DNA of 14,944 nt from Candidatus Njordarchaeota archaeon (lineage in GTDB: Archaea; Thermoproteota; JANJXX01; Panguiarchaeales; Panguiarchaeaceae). The notes under the pieces are model-generated. The model was given only the letters and a program-made list of their open reading frames with translations, made no database searches and was not told where the DNA came from. The stretch spans positions 1-14,944 of the forward strand of contig JAGSHR010000265.1 in the NCBI GenBank assembly GCA_029855985.1, in the 5' to 3' direction. The translations under genes and the position numbers were made by a program. Shown here one piece after another: positions 7,065 through 14,782 of the stretch (position 1 is the stretch's first letter; every line of letters starts with the position of its first letter).

Positions 7065-8213
7065 TTGGTAGACGTTATCAAAGTACAAATCTCTAGAAAA
7101 GAAAGAGCTATAAGTTTATTGAAAAAATTTAACATTGATGGGTGGCTTGTTATCAGCGATGGCAACGATCCTAACCTAGAGTATCTGCTCGGTGTGGAAT
7201 TGTACTCTACATCTATTGCATTATTAACGCAGGATGGGTTATTTGCTTTGGTCTCTAAGTTAGAGGAGAGCATGGTTGATTACAGTTACATAGACGAAGT
7301 TTTAACATATTATGGACAAGGAGAATTCCTCCAAAAATTTACATCATTGTTAGGTAAGGTTCGTAGGGGAACTGTTCTAATAAATAATGCTTCTCCCTTA
7401 CTATCCGCCCATGCTTCTCGGATCCTTTCGGGACACGAGAAACTTGTAAAGAACATCGGAGAATTACTAGGGTTAAACTTTGTACCAGCTGATCAATATG
7501 TTACAAAGTTAAGGAGTATCAAAACAGATAAGGAAATCGAGGCATTAAAACTAGCCGTAGAAGAAACAGAAAAAGCGATCATGGAAGTGATTGAAGAACA
7601 CATAAGGATTGGCATGACCGAGAAGGAAGTGTCCGCTATACTATACAAGTACATCTTCTCCAAGGGCAGTCCATCTTTTGAAACTATTGTTGCATTCGGT
7701 GAAAACAGCGCAAATCCCCACCACAAAACTAGTGACAAAAAATTACGTGAAGGAGAGATAGGTTATATCGATGCGGGAATAAAGATTCTTGGAATGTGTG
7801 GGGATATAACTCGAGCATTTTTCACTAAAAATGTGGGAGAAGAAGAATATTCTGTTTATAAAGCCGTTTTAGAAGCCCAAAACAGAGCTATAAACACCAT
7901 TAAACCCCATATAGACCCGACAATCCCCGATAAGATAGCTAGAGAAACATTTAGGGAGCTTGGTTACGATGATGAATTATTTAGTCATGGTTTAGGTCAT
8001 CCACTCGGTGTCGAAGTTCATGATGTGGGACCTGCTCTAAGTAAGTTCTATAGAGGAGAAATGCAACTTGCTCCTGGAATGGCAGTTACCGTAGAACCTG
8101 CATTATACTTTAAAGGAAAGTGGGGTATCCGCCTTGAGGACGACATAGTAGTAACTAGTGATGGCTATCTTAGACTCTCTCGTTCCCCAAGCGAGCCTCC
8201 AATTATTGAATAA
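7065..8213 (+). CDS. pepQ: Xaa-Pro dipeptidase/aminopeptidase, M24B family
   Basis: This cytosolic metallopeptidase removes residues next to proline and helps recycle peptides. The 382-aa protein has a creatinase-type N-terminal domain (~1-145) and a pita-bread catalytic domain. All five metal ligands of the M24 fold are visible: D236 (GYIDAG), D247 (CGDITR), H312 (SHGLGH), E344 (VTVEPA) and E358 (RLEDDI), with supporting H219/H220 (NPHHK) and H308. Length fits archaeal prolidase. I start at TTG 7065, four bases after GGTGAT; the GTG at 7056 is part of that SD. The symbol is by family; dipeptidase and aminopeptidase (PepP-like) activity cannot be told apart from sequence. Divergent from the intramembrane protease gene, so the two could be jointly expressed in protein turnover (inference). 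Confidence 0.9.
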   Translation: MVDVIKVQISRKERAISLLKKFNIDGWLVISDGNDPNLEYLLGVELYSTSIALLTQDGLFALVSKLEESMVDYSYIDEVLTYYGQGEFLQKFTSLLGKVRRGTVLINNASPLLSAHASRILSGHEKLVKNIGELLGLNFVPADQYVTKLRSIKTDKEIEALKLAVEETEKAIMEVIEEHIRIGMTEKEVSAILYKYIFSKGSPSFETIVAFGENSANPHHKTSDKKLREGEIGYIDAGIKILGMCGDITRAFFTKNVGEEEYSVYKAVLEAQNRAINTIKPHIDPTIPDKIARETFRELGYDDELFSHGLGHPLGVEVHDVGPALSKFYRGEMQLAPGMAVTVEPALYFKGKWGIRLEDDIVVTSDGYLRLSRSPSEPPIIE

Positions 8214-8221
8214 CAAAAACA

Positions 8222-8231
8222 AAAGATCTTT
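8222..8231. repeat. 10-bp perfect palindrome upstream of the RHH regulator
   Basis: AAAGATCTTT is self-complementary and lies ~15 bp upstream of the TATA-like box at 8245-8253. RHH proteins bind such dyads, so this could be an operator for the gene downstream, but one short AT-rich palindrome is weak evidence. Confidence 0.25.
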
Positions 8232-8244
8232 CATGATAACAATC

Positions 8245-8253
8245 TTATTATAT
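8245..8253 (+). promoter_or_regulatory. Candidate TATA box for the RHH-regulator operon
   Basis: TTATTATAT lies 45-53 bp before the ATG at 8298. Transcription ~25 bp downstream would start near 8275 and leave the GGGTGAG SD in a short leader. No T-run separates this from the preceding peptidase gene, so read-through is also possible. Confidence 0.4.
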
Positions 8254-8297
8254 TTTTCCTTTGTGTTAAATTAACAGGTTCTGTATGGGTGAGATTC

Positions 8298-8744
8298 ATG
8301 GATGATTCAACAGTTGAAGTCAATGTTAAACTTCCTCCTAAGTTAGTAGAGTTTATAGAGAAAAAAATCGATGAGGGGTTATTTTCATCTGTTGAAGAGT
8401 TCATTCAACACGGTGCCAGACTACTTGCAGAGTTCTATGGGTTATCTGGAGAGTCCGTTTTATCCAAGATAATCCAACATATCGGTATAACACCGGCGAG
8501 AAAGGGCCCCTCTGGTGAATTGTCCCCTAATGAACAATTTTTGTTGGATGCAATAGGTAAAAGCAAGTTTGTTTTTGAGCAAGAGATTTACGCATTAATT
8601 TTAAAAGAAGCTATGATTAGACAAACTAAACCGATGAGTAGAGAAGAATTTAAAGAAGCGTTGGAGAGTTTAATTAAGAAGGGTATTTTAGAACGCGTCC
8701 AATATGGTAATGAGACAATTATCAGAAAGAAAATGGAGGAATAA
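8298..8744 (+). CDS. Ribbon-helix-helix plus winged-helix-like transcriptional regulator
   Basis: The 148-aa protein opens with a CopG/ParD-like ribbon-helix-helix: strand VEVNVKLP (6-13), helix PKLVEFIEKKIDEG, the turn FSSVEEF and helix IQHGARLLAEFY (to ~47). A Gly/Pro linker (~62-76) leads to a C-terminal helical segment (77-148) whose end, REEFKEALESLIKKGILERV then GNETIIRKK, reads like the recognition helix and wing of a winged helix. It probably binds DNA as a dimer. I start at ATG 8298, behind GGGTGAG (8287-8293); the GTG at 8289 is inside that SD. It lies 2 bp upstream of a membrane-anchored protein, its likely partner in an operon. No adjacent toxin of RelE or PIN type is present, so it is not an ordinary ParD antitoxin. 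Confidence 0.78.
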   Translation: MDDSTVEVNVKLPPKLVEFIEKKIDEGLFSSVEEFIQHGARLLAEFYGLSGESVLSKIIQHIGITPARKGPSGELSPNEQFLLDAIGKSKFVFEQEIYALILKEAMIRQTKPMSREEFKEALESLIKKGILERVQYGNETIIRKKMEE

Positions 8745-8746
8745 CT

Positions 8747-9382
8747 ATGAGGCGAGTGGTATATTTGATCATAACCTTTTCAGTCTTGTTGATGATTATA
8801 TCCACGATACCTACAATCGCAATGAATAACAATTCTTTCACAGAACCAAGGGCTTCTACAACACCTTATGCCGTGATGTTTGTTGGCAACGGTACGGTTC
8901 AAGTTGATGAAGCATTTAACGTCACCATAATGATATATAACCCAACAATCTATAACTTTGTAAATACAACGTTTTACTTGGAGTTCCCCGTAAAAGCCAA
9001 TTTTCTTGGAAATTACACAAATTACTCAACAGAATTCAGTTATGATTACACAGCGGAAGACACTGTCAACGTTACTGTCAAGATACCTTTTATCCCACTT
9101 AACTCGACATATATCTTAAACATCATGATTAGGTTCAGGGAACCCGGAACATATTCAATAAAAGCTAGCGATATAGAAACAATAAAGAAGAAAGGGGAAT
9201 ACGAGTCAAAGATTAAGATTCTTCTTAACCATGAGATTGTAGTATCAGTTCTTGAAGAGAAGGAATCGCCTTATCCGCAAGAGGGAACTATAGACGCCAC
9301 TTGGATCATATTATTGTTGACAGTAATAGCCCCATTGGTTCTTATTACTTTTGCTCATAAAATTGCGTGGAAATCTGCTTAA
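8747..9382 (+). CDS. Membrane-anchored, sequon-rich extracellular protein
   Basis: No family is recognised by name. The 211-aa protein has an N-terminal signal or anchor helix (~4-25), a ~155-residue beta-rich ectodomain and a C-terminal membrane helix (~184-204) followed by a short basic tail (HKIAWKSA), i.e. outside-facing topology. The ectodomain resembles a CARDB/NEW3-type Ig-like fold (VQVDEAFNVTIMIYNPTIYN, then REPGTYSI). Eight N-glycosylation sequons start at N28, N48, N58, N73, N89, N92, N108 and N119, dense for this length, so it is a likely AglB substrate (inference). ATG 8747 has a GGAGG SD at 8735-8739, within the end of the regulator gene, showing co-expression with it. A T-rich stretch follows the stop. 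Confidence 0.8.
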   Translation: MRRVVYLIITFSVLLMIISTIPTIAMNNNSFTEPRASTTPYAVMFVGNGTVQVDEAFNVTIMIYNPTIYNFVNTTFYLEFPVKANFLGNYTNYSTEFSYDYTAEDTVNVTVKIPFIPLNSTYILNIMIRFREPGTYSIKASDIETIKKKGEYESKIKILLNHEIVVSVLEEKESPYPQEGTIDATWIILLLTVIAPLVLITFAHKIAWKSA

Positions 9383-9393
9383 AACAATTTGAA

Positions 9394-9411
9394 TTTTTCT
9401 CTTCAATTTTT
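9394..9411 (+). terminator. T-runs after the membrane-anchored protein gene
   Basis: Two T5 runs (9394-9398 and 9407-9411) lie just after the stop at 9382, in line with archaeal U-rich termination before the separate promoter of the next gene. Confidence 0.45.
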
Positions 9412-9536
9412 AAAAAAATCCATATATTAAAAAACTATTTTCTTCTTACCAATATTCATTTAACATTGATTAAAGTCTCCCCTACCTGCACTTCATTTTT
9501 TTCAATGTTTGAGAAGATAATATTGCACAGCGATAA

Positions 9537-9544
9537 TTTTTAAA
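9537..9544 (+). promoter_or_regulatory. Candidate TATA box of the Ig-repeat protein gene
   Basis: TTTTTAAA lies ~50 bp before GTG 9591. A start ~25 bp downstream (near 9569) would leave a ~20-nt leader with the GGTGAT SD at 9581-9586. The AT-rich 9554-9566 stretch is an alternative but would put the start into the SD. Confidence 0.35.
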
Positions 9545-9590
9545 CCGTAAAAGAAATAAATAATATAGCTTTTTACAAAAGGTGATTTTC

Positions 9591-11489
9591 GTGAGTTCTC
9601 CAGATTTTCAAAATGAAGAAGGCTTAATCATAGTTATAGAGGAAAAACAGAAAGGAACAATTGATCATGATGGAAAAGATATCGAATTCGACAATACAGG
9701 GCGTATAACGATAATTAACAATACTGGAAGCCCAATATTCGATTTAACATTGATCCTTGACGGAGTGGATAAAACAAGTTTAAAGGGCAGGAACGAACTC
9801 ACCATCGGTCTATTAAGACATGAAACAGGAAATAACGTACACACTATAAACTATGCAGTTACAGGAGTGCCTAAAGCAATCTTCTTGTCCGAGAAGTTCA
9901 AGCTACCACCCAATCTACCCAAGCCCATTGGTTACATTAATGAGAAACTTGAAATGGATATTGACTTTGTAGTGGCCAATAAGTGGAAATCCCCCTTCAC
10001 TTTCAATATGGAAAAAACAGTCCCTAGTCAAATTAAGATCAAGAACGTACCATCCATACCAAGCGGTAACATTGAACAAACTGAAGGCGCTTTAAAGATC
10101 ACAGATTTGAAATTGGATGTTGGGGATCGATTAGACCTAGTGCTCAACACGGAGATAGCCCCCGATACAGCCGAAGCATTTAGAAGTGGAAAAATAAAGT
10201 ATACTTACTTTGGAGATGATACAACTATTAGTGATATAGAGGTAAAAGAAGTCCGAGGAACTCTAAAGATTAATTCATACGTGGATAAGACTGAGAGAGT
10301 TGCGGAGAGAGGTACATGGGACTGTTACGTAGTTGTCGAGAATAACACTAAAGCTGAAATCATAGTTACACCTGCTATTGAAGTCATGTCTGGCACCATT
10401 GTAGAGGACCAACAAGGTGAGTTCAAGTGGAACCTTATTAAGAAGCACCCTGGACTAAGAGCGCATGACACAATAGAATTTGAACCCGTTAAGATCGCTC
10501 CAGGAGAAACAAAGAAGATCGGACCATTCGTGATAAAATCAGAAGATGAACCTAAGACGTCATCAGAGATAAAAACAGTGATCATCCCAAAGGTTGTTAA
10601 GAAGCTTGAAGGTGAGTTCACAATCGAGGATGTAGAGGTACCTGTTTTCGCTGGTGTACTAACTAAAACTGTTAAAGTCGTGCACCCAAGATACATTCAT
10701 GGTTTACATGAACAACAACTAGCTGCACACCTTGAAGAGACCATTAATGTTGAAACGACTATTCAAAATACTGGTAGCGCAAAAGCAGACTACATAAAGA
10801 TTGAGGAAACTATTCCCGCTGACATAATCCCCCCAAGATTAACTGGTGTACGCGTTTTCTTAAATAAAGGAGGTAACGAACTAATCTTACCGAGCGAAAC
10901 AGTTAGTTTAGCAATTGAACCCGAAGATACGGATCCAGGTAAAGAACACAAATTGATAATTGAAGTGAAGGATATCTATACTAAACTCGGGGAATTCTTC
11001 GAGAATGGCGATAAAATCATTGTGAGATACCAGTTGACATCATCCAACTTGACAACCACCGGTAAAGTCTATGAGTTCCCATCTTATGCAGAAATGGCCC
11101 TAGCGGTTGGAACAAAGCCGTTTACCACTAAACTAGAAGCACCTCCACAATTAGAGACATTTGAAGCCACAAGAAAAGTCATTAAGAGCAAAGATGTTTT
11201 ACTTTCTGATGTTAAAGATGAATACTCTGTTGTGATACTACTAAAGAACGATGGAGACTTGCCAGTAAAGGACTATGAGTTCGTTGACAAGATACCGTTA
11301 ACCTTCGAATTAATCGAAGGCAAGGTCAATCCAGAACCTTCAGATATCTCAGAGACTAGAGACGGACTTATCCTTAAGTGGTTCATCGCGGAAATACCAG
11401 CGAAAAGCGAGTTCAAGATAGTATACCAGGTGAAGGGCAGACCAAACCATAGGGTATCGGATCTCTATAAGATATATGAAGGAGAATGA
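9591..11489 (+). CDS. Tandem Ig-like/DUF11-like repeat protein without signal peptide
   Basis: The 632-aa protein consists of about five beta-sandwich domains in tandem: ~30-95, ~118-222, ~223-318, ~340-490 and ~520-616. The recurring pattern is a strand ending in N-x-G or N-N-T (ITIINNTGSP, VVVENNTKAE, TTIQNTGSAK, ILLKNDGDLP), then an acidic or D-x-IP turn (EETIPADI, VDKIPLTF), then an apolar strand and a P-G-E/K or P-A-K turn (APGETKK, DPGKEHK, IPAKSEF). The last domain is the clearest DUF11-type match. Unusually for such domains there is no signal peptide, no membrane helix and no anchor, and only one Cys, so it is predicted cytosolic or exported by an unknown route. GTG 9591 is the start, behind GGTGAT. 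It is monocistronic and followed by a T-run. It could be a scaffold or envelope-associated protein; its function is unknown. Confidence 0.8.
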   Translation: MSSPDFQNEEGLIIVIEEKQKGTIDHDGKDIEFDNTGRITIINNTGSPIFDLTLILDGVDKTSLKGRNELTIGLLRHETGNNVHTINYAVTGVPKAIFLSEKFKLPPNLPKPIGYINEKLEMDIDFVVANKWKSPFTFNMEKTVPSQIKIKNVPSIPSGNIEQTEGALKITDLKLDVGDRLDLVLNTEIAPDTAEAFRSGKIKYTYFGDDTTISDIEVKEVRGTLKINSYVDKTERVAERGTWDCYVVVENNTKAEIIVTPAIEVMSGTIVEDQQGEFKWNLIKKHPGLRAHDTIEFEPVKIAPGETKKIGPFVIKSEDEPKTSSEIKTVIIPKVVKKLEGEFTIEDVEVPVFAGVLTKTVKVVHPRYIHGLHEQQLAAHLEETINVETTIQNTGSAKADYIKIEETIPADIIPPRLTGVRVFLNKGGNELILPSETVSLAIEPEDTDPGKEHKLIIEVKDIYTKLGEFFENGDKIIVRYQLTSSNLTTTGKVYEFPSYAEMALAVGTKPFTTKLEAPPQLETFEATRKVIKSKDVLLSDVKDEYSVVILLKNDGDLPVKDYEFVDKIPLTFELIEGKVNPEPSDISETRDGLILKWFIAEIPAKSEFKIVYQVKGRPNHRVSDLYKIYEGE

Positions 11490-11498
11490 AATTATCTA

Positions 11499-11504
11499 TT
11501 TTTT
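11499..11504 (+). terminator. T-run after the Ig-repeat gene
   Basis: A T6 run 10 bp after the stop, within a 78-bp AT-rich spacer between convergent genes. Confidence 0.4.
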
Positions 11505-11567
11505 AATTATTAAATTTTATTGATTAAACGAGTTCTTTAGAATAGAATTTTTATTTCAGATTGCTTT

Positions 11568-12077
11568 TTATAGTTCTATCTCCTTGAATGGTTCTTCTTC
11601 TTTTTCTCGTGCATAACTTCTCCCAACTAGTATGAATGCAAATGCGAATACGAGTACTAACAGTGCGCCGATTGCTTTTTCTCTTGGGTTTGGTATCTGG
11701 CTTATTAAAGTAGCAATGTCAGTTGTTCCACTCATAGCGAGTACAACTATCTTGTCGATTGAAATTGCAAATAATGTGATTAATATTGTGTAAATCAGTG
11801 TGTCCCATAGCACATCAAGGCTGCTCTTTGTTAGGATACCTAGAAGTATGGAAGATATTATTAGGACTATTAGTCCCGCAACGTATTCGAATCTAAAGTT
11901 GAATTGAAAGAAGACTTCATAGGGGGAACGTAATAATAGGTCTCCCGCGTAATAATAGTTGATTAGTGGGGGCAACTCTCTTAGGATTATAGCCCTTATA
12001 TCTAATGCTATCATGATCATTATGAAACCTGCCCAGAAGACGAAAAATGAGTCCACAAAAGACTTTAATAGTCCCAT
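11568..12077 (-). CDS. Uncharacterised four-helix integral membrane protein
   Basis: The 169-aa protein has four hydrophobic segments (~12-32, 64-83, 90-114, 135-152). The first loop (33-63) is rich in aromatic residues (YYYAGD, SPYEVFFQFNFRFEY). The C-terminus is short, charged and Glu-rich (REKEEEPFKEIEL), probably cytosolic. No catalytic or transport motif is visible. ATG 12077 has an AGGGGCGTGA SD just upstream. It lies 49 bp downstream of aspS on the same strand and could share its transcript; it converges with the Ig-repeat gene. I cannot name a family. Confidence 0.72.
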   Translation of the reverse strand: MGLLKSFVDSFFVFWAGFIMIMIALDIRAIILRELPPLINYYYAGDLLLRSPYEVFFQFNFRFEYVAGLIVLIISSILLGILTKSSLDVLWDTLIYTILITLFAISIDKIVVLAMSGTTDIATLISQIPNPREKAIGALLVLVFAFAFILVGRSYAREKEEEPFKEIEL

Positions 12078-12126
12078 ATTTAGTCACGCCCCTTATTTTA
12101 CTAGGAAAGAAATTTTAGTTATATAT

Positions 12127-13443
12127 TTATGGTTCTAGCGTCTCCGTGTCTCGCGGGTATAAAACTGCTTCCCTGACATTTTTCGCTTGAACTATTTTCA
12201 TTGTTAATCTGTCCAAACCTAATCCCCAGCCACCGTGGGGTGGCATTCCATATTTGAACACTTCTAGGTAGAACCCAAAGTTTTCTGGTTTCAGACCTTT
12301 TTCTATTATTTGTGCTCTCAACTTTTCATACCGATGTTCTCTTTGCCCCCCAGTCACGATCTCTATTCCCCTGTATAGCAGGTCCATGCTTTTCGTTTTT
12401 GGATCCTCACTTGTGTCATTGTCATACTTCATTGCGTAGAATGGTCTTATTGACCATGGATAGTCCACTATAAACAAGAAGTCGTGTCCTTCTTTCTCCT
12501 TTATATATTCTGTTAAGAATTGCTCGCCTTTGGGCGGTATATCTTTCCCCTCTATTGGTATTCCCTCGTTTTGTATCATTTCGATTGCTTTTTCGTATTT
12601 GATTTTTGGGAAAGGCTTTTTCGGTATCTCTGGGGGCTCTATTTCCAGCACTTTGAATTCTTCCTCTGCTTCATCTCTTACCTTCCTTATTATGTACTCT
12701 AAGAGATCTTCGAGAACACTCATTAAATCGTAGTGATCTCTTATCCAAGCCATTTCTGCGTCCATACTTGTGAATTCTGTTAGGTGCCTTACCGTGTGCG
12801 ATGGCTCCGCTCGGAAAGCTGGTCCAACTTCAAATACTTTTTCTAGGGCTCCTGCCATCATTTGCTTGTAGAGTTGGGGAGATTGTCTTAGGTATGCTGG
12901 TTTGTCGAAGTATTGTATTCTGAAAACGTTTGCCCCTCCTTCAGCTACATATATTCCAATGTTCGGTGTGTGGATCTCCACGAATCCTTGAGATGCAAGG
13001 TATTCTCTGTAGGCGTTGGATATAATTGATTTTATCTTGAATATTGCTACGCTTTTTGGAGTTCTCAAGTCAAGGGTTCTGTATTGGATCCTTTTTTCCA
13101 ATTCTGTTGTTTCCTTGAATATGTCTATTGGCAGTGGTGTTTCCGCCATGTTGTATTCTATTTTTTCTGGAACTATCTCGAACCCTTCTTTAGATTTTGC
13201 TTTTCTAATGGTGCCCTCTACTACTAGGGCTGTTAATGGTGTAAATTCTTTCGCAATTTCGAAATATTCGTCCTTGACTTCCCCTTTTTTGAATATTATC
13301 TGGCATTCTCCTTCTCTATCCCTCAATCTTACGAAGACGATCTTTCCTAGAACCCTTGTTCTAACTACCCATCCTGCAACTCTAACTTTCATGCCATCCA
13401 TTTCTGGCGATAACTCGTTGGTGAAGTATTTTAGTTTTTCCAT
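12127..13443 (-). CDS. aspS: Aspartyl-tRNA synthetase, archaeal type
   Basis: This class IIb synthetase charges tRNA with aspartate. The 438-aa protein is of archaeal/eukaryotic length, without the bacterial insertion domain. The N-terminal OB anticodon-binding domain (~17-100) contains VRVAGWV and ends at ETPLPID. RTLDLRTP (122-129) leads into motif 1 ending in EIHTP. QSPQLYKQ (187-194) is the aspartate-type substrate signature (AsnRS differs here). Motif 2 is FRAEPSHTVRHL (210-221), and motif 3 GGWGLGLDRL (404-413). GIEIVTGGQREHRYEKL and GMPPHGG are typical of archaeal AspRS. Motif 3 has Asp where many archaeal enzymes have Glu before Arg, an allowed variant. ATG 13443 follows a GGTGT SD. 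Whether it also charges tRNA-Asn (non-discriminating form) depends on AsnRS or GatCAB elsewhere in the genome. Confidence 0.96.
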   Translation of the reverse strand: MEKLKYFTNELSPEMDGMKVRVAGWVVRTRVLGKIVFVRLRDREGECQIIFKKGEVKDEYFEIAKEFTPLTALVVEGTIRKAKSKEGFEIVPEKIEYNMAETPLPIDIFKETTELEKRIQYRTLDLRTPKSVAIFKIKSIISNAYREYLASQGFVEIHTPNIGIYVAEGGANVFRIQYFDKPAYLRQSPQLYKQMMAGALEKVFEVGPAFRAEPSHTVRHLTEFTSMDAEMAWIRDHYDLMSVLEDLLEYIIRKVRDEAEEEFKVLEIEPPEIPKKPFPKIKYEKAIEMIQNEGIPIEGKDIPPKGEQFLTEYIKEKEGHDFLFIVDYPWSIRPFYAMKYDNDTSEDPKTKSMDLLYRGIEIVTGGQREHRYEKLRAQIIEKGLKPENFGFYLEVFKYGMPPHGGWGLGLDRLTMKIVQAKNVREAVLYPRDTETLEP

Positions 13444-13555
13444 GATTGTTACACCAAGACAACTTTTTATTTGAATGATAACAAATTCTATATGGTATTT
13501 AGGATTAATTAATGTTTATTATGATTACCCGTTATGGTTTGGATCGCATTGAAGT

Positions 13556-13572
13556 AAGGACCATTTGTCCTT
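13556..13572. repeat. Inverted repeat between aspS and the TPR gene
   Basis: AAGGAC (13556-13561) and GTCCTT (13567-13572) are perfect inverted copies around a 5-base loop. The dyad abuts a TATA-like TTTAAG (13571-13576) suitably placed for the TPR gene start at 13627, and lies ~115 bp upstream of aspS. It could be an operator or chance. Confidence 0.3.
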
Positions 13573-13626
13573 TAAGTTTCAAACAAAAAAGAATGCACGG
13601 AAAATTATAAGATTAGGTGGTTCATT

Positions 13627-14751
13627 ATGGGCGGCAAAAAGAAGAGTGCTAGGGTTATTGAGGCATTCATCAACATGATTGATGGGAATTATTCTAGGGC
13701 AATTGAGATCTATAGAGGTATCCTGGAGAGACATCCGAGAAATGTCATCTCTGCCCGAAATCTTAGTTTATTATTAGTTCTAGATGGTCGATACGAAGAG
13801 GCCTTAGAGATTATTAATAGTTATTTGGGGTTCCTGAGAAGCGAGAAAATTCGAGATCCCACTATCTATAAAGACCTCATGTTGTTAAAGATACTGATCT
13901 ACTTGAGAATGAATAAAGATGGTGAACTTATTAACCTCATTAAGAGATACTTGGGAGAAGAGATATACATTTGTCCATTGGATCTAGAAGAAGCACTAAA
14001 CTTTGATATAAGCCTAAAAAGAGTCGTCTCAGAGCTGGATGACGAAGAATGGTTAAAGATACAGAGGTGGCTAAACAGAACCAAAAAAGACGATTTAATT
14101 GTCCCAATCCCGAAGTTTGTTAAACTCCAATTAATAGAGAAACTTTGGGAGTTCTATTTTAAAAACGAGAATCAGAACTTTAGAGGGGAACTTCTCGCTT
14201 TAATATCGATACTGATCACATCCCTCGGGCGGGTGAAGAGAGGGTTAGAATTAGCGGAAAGAGCACTTTCATTAGATCCTAATAGCCCCTACATAAACAT
14301 GCTGTATGGAAAAATAAAATATCTCCTCGGTGATCCGAGTACCGCTTTTTACCATTTCAAATTGGCCTACAAGATGCTTGAGGGGAGCAAAGATAGGTAC
14401 ATACCACTCTTGAACATGGGTATTATACTTGCTCATGTGGGTTTATATTCAGATGCTCTAAAGTACGTGAATAAGGCCATTAAGATGAATCTGAGCTCAA
14501 AAAACGCTTGGTACATCAGAGCTAGAATACTCTTAGAGTCAGAGAGGTGGAGAGACGCTGAGAAAGCTTTCAGAGCTCTAGTTCAAATTGATCAAAAGAA
14601 CCCAAAAGCTTGGATTGGTTTGGGTAAAGCGTATCTTGTTCTTGGGCAACTAACAAAGGCAGTTGAAGCGTTTTTAACCGCTAAAAGACTCATTGAAGAA
14701 GATAATGAAGAATTAGACTATCTTATCACGCTTGCTAGGAAGCTCCATTAA
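13627..14751 (+). CDS. Tetratricopeptide-repeat (TPR) protein
   Basis: TPR arrays are helical scaffolds for protein-protein contacts. The 374-aa protein has two N-terminal repeats (~11-38 and ~42-70; for example DGNYSRAIEIYRGILERHP and DGRYEEALEII). A middle region (~75-185) is not clearly repetitive. A C-terminal array of about five repeats follows (~190-218, 222-250, 258-290, 292-325, 326-358), with the classic pattern WIGLGKAYLVLGQLTKAVEAF. No signal peptide, membrane helix or added enzyme domain is seen, so it is probably cytosolic. ATG 13627 has an AGGTGG SD at 13615-13620. It is a single gene, divergent from aspS and convergent with argF. The partner is unknown. Confidence 0.88.
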   Translation: MGGKKKSARVIEAFINMIDGNYSRAIEIYRGILERHPRNVISARNLSLLLVLDGRYEEALEIINSYLGFLRSEKIRDPTIYKDLMLLKILIYLRMNKDGELINLIKRYLGEEIYICPLDLEEALNFDISLKRVVSELDDEEWLKIQRWLNRTKKDDLIVPIPKFVKLQLIEKLWEFYFKNENQNFRGELLALISILITSLGRVKRGLELAERALSLDPNSPYINMLYGKIKYLLGDPSTAFYHFKLAYKMLEGSKDRYIPLLNMGIILAHVGLYSDALKYVNKAIKMNLSSKNAWYIRARILLESERWRDAEKAFRALVQIDQKNPKAWIGLGKAYLVLGQLTKAVEAFLTAKRLIEEDNEELDYLITLARKLH

Positions 14752-14760
14752 AACTTCTAC

Positions 14761-14773
14761 AAAAAATATTTTT
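14761..14773. terminator. A-run/T-run between the convergent TPR and argF genes
   Basis: A6 at 14761-14766 gives a T-run on the minus strand for argF, and T5 at 14769-14773 serves the TPR gene on the plus strand. Both sit in the 31-bp spacer. Confidence 0.35.
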
Positions 14774-14782
14774 GAGGTTATT

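Noticed and set aside
8298..9382. Toxin-antitoxin pair (ParD-like RHH plus partner)
   Set aside because: The downstream protein is a signal-bearing, anchored, sequon-rich protein with no RelE, PIN or other toxin features.
12127..13443. Asparaginyl-tRNA synthetase
   Set aside because: QSPQLYKQ and the rest of the active-site region match aspartate-type archaeal enzymes; AsnRS differs at this motif.
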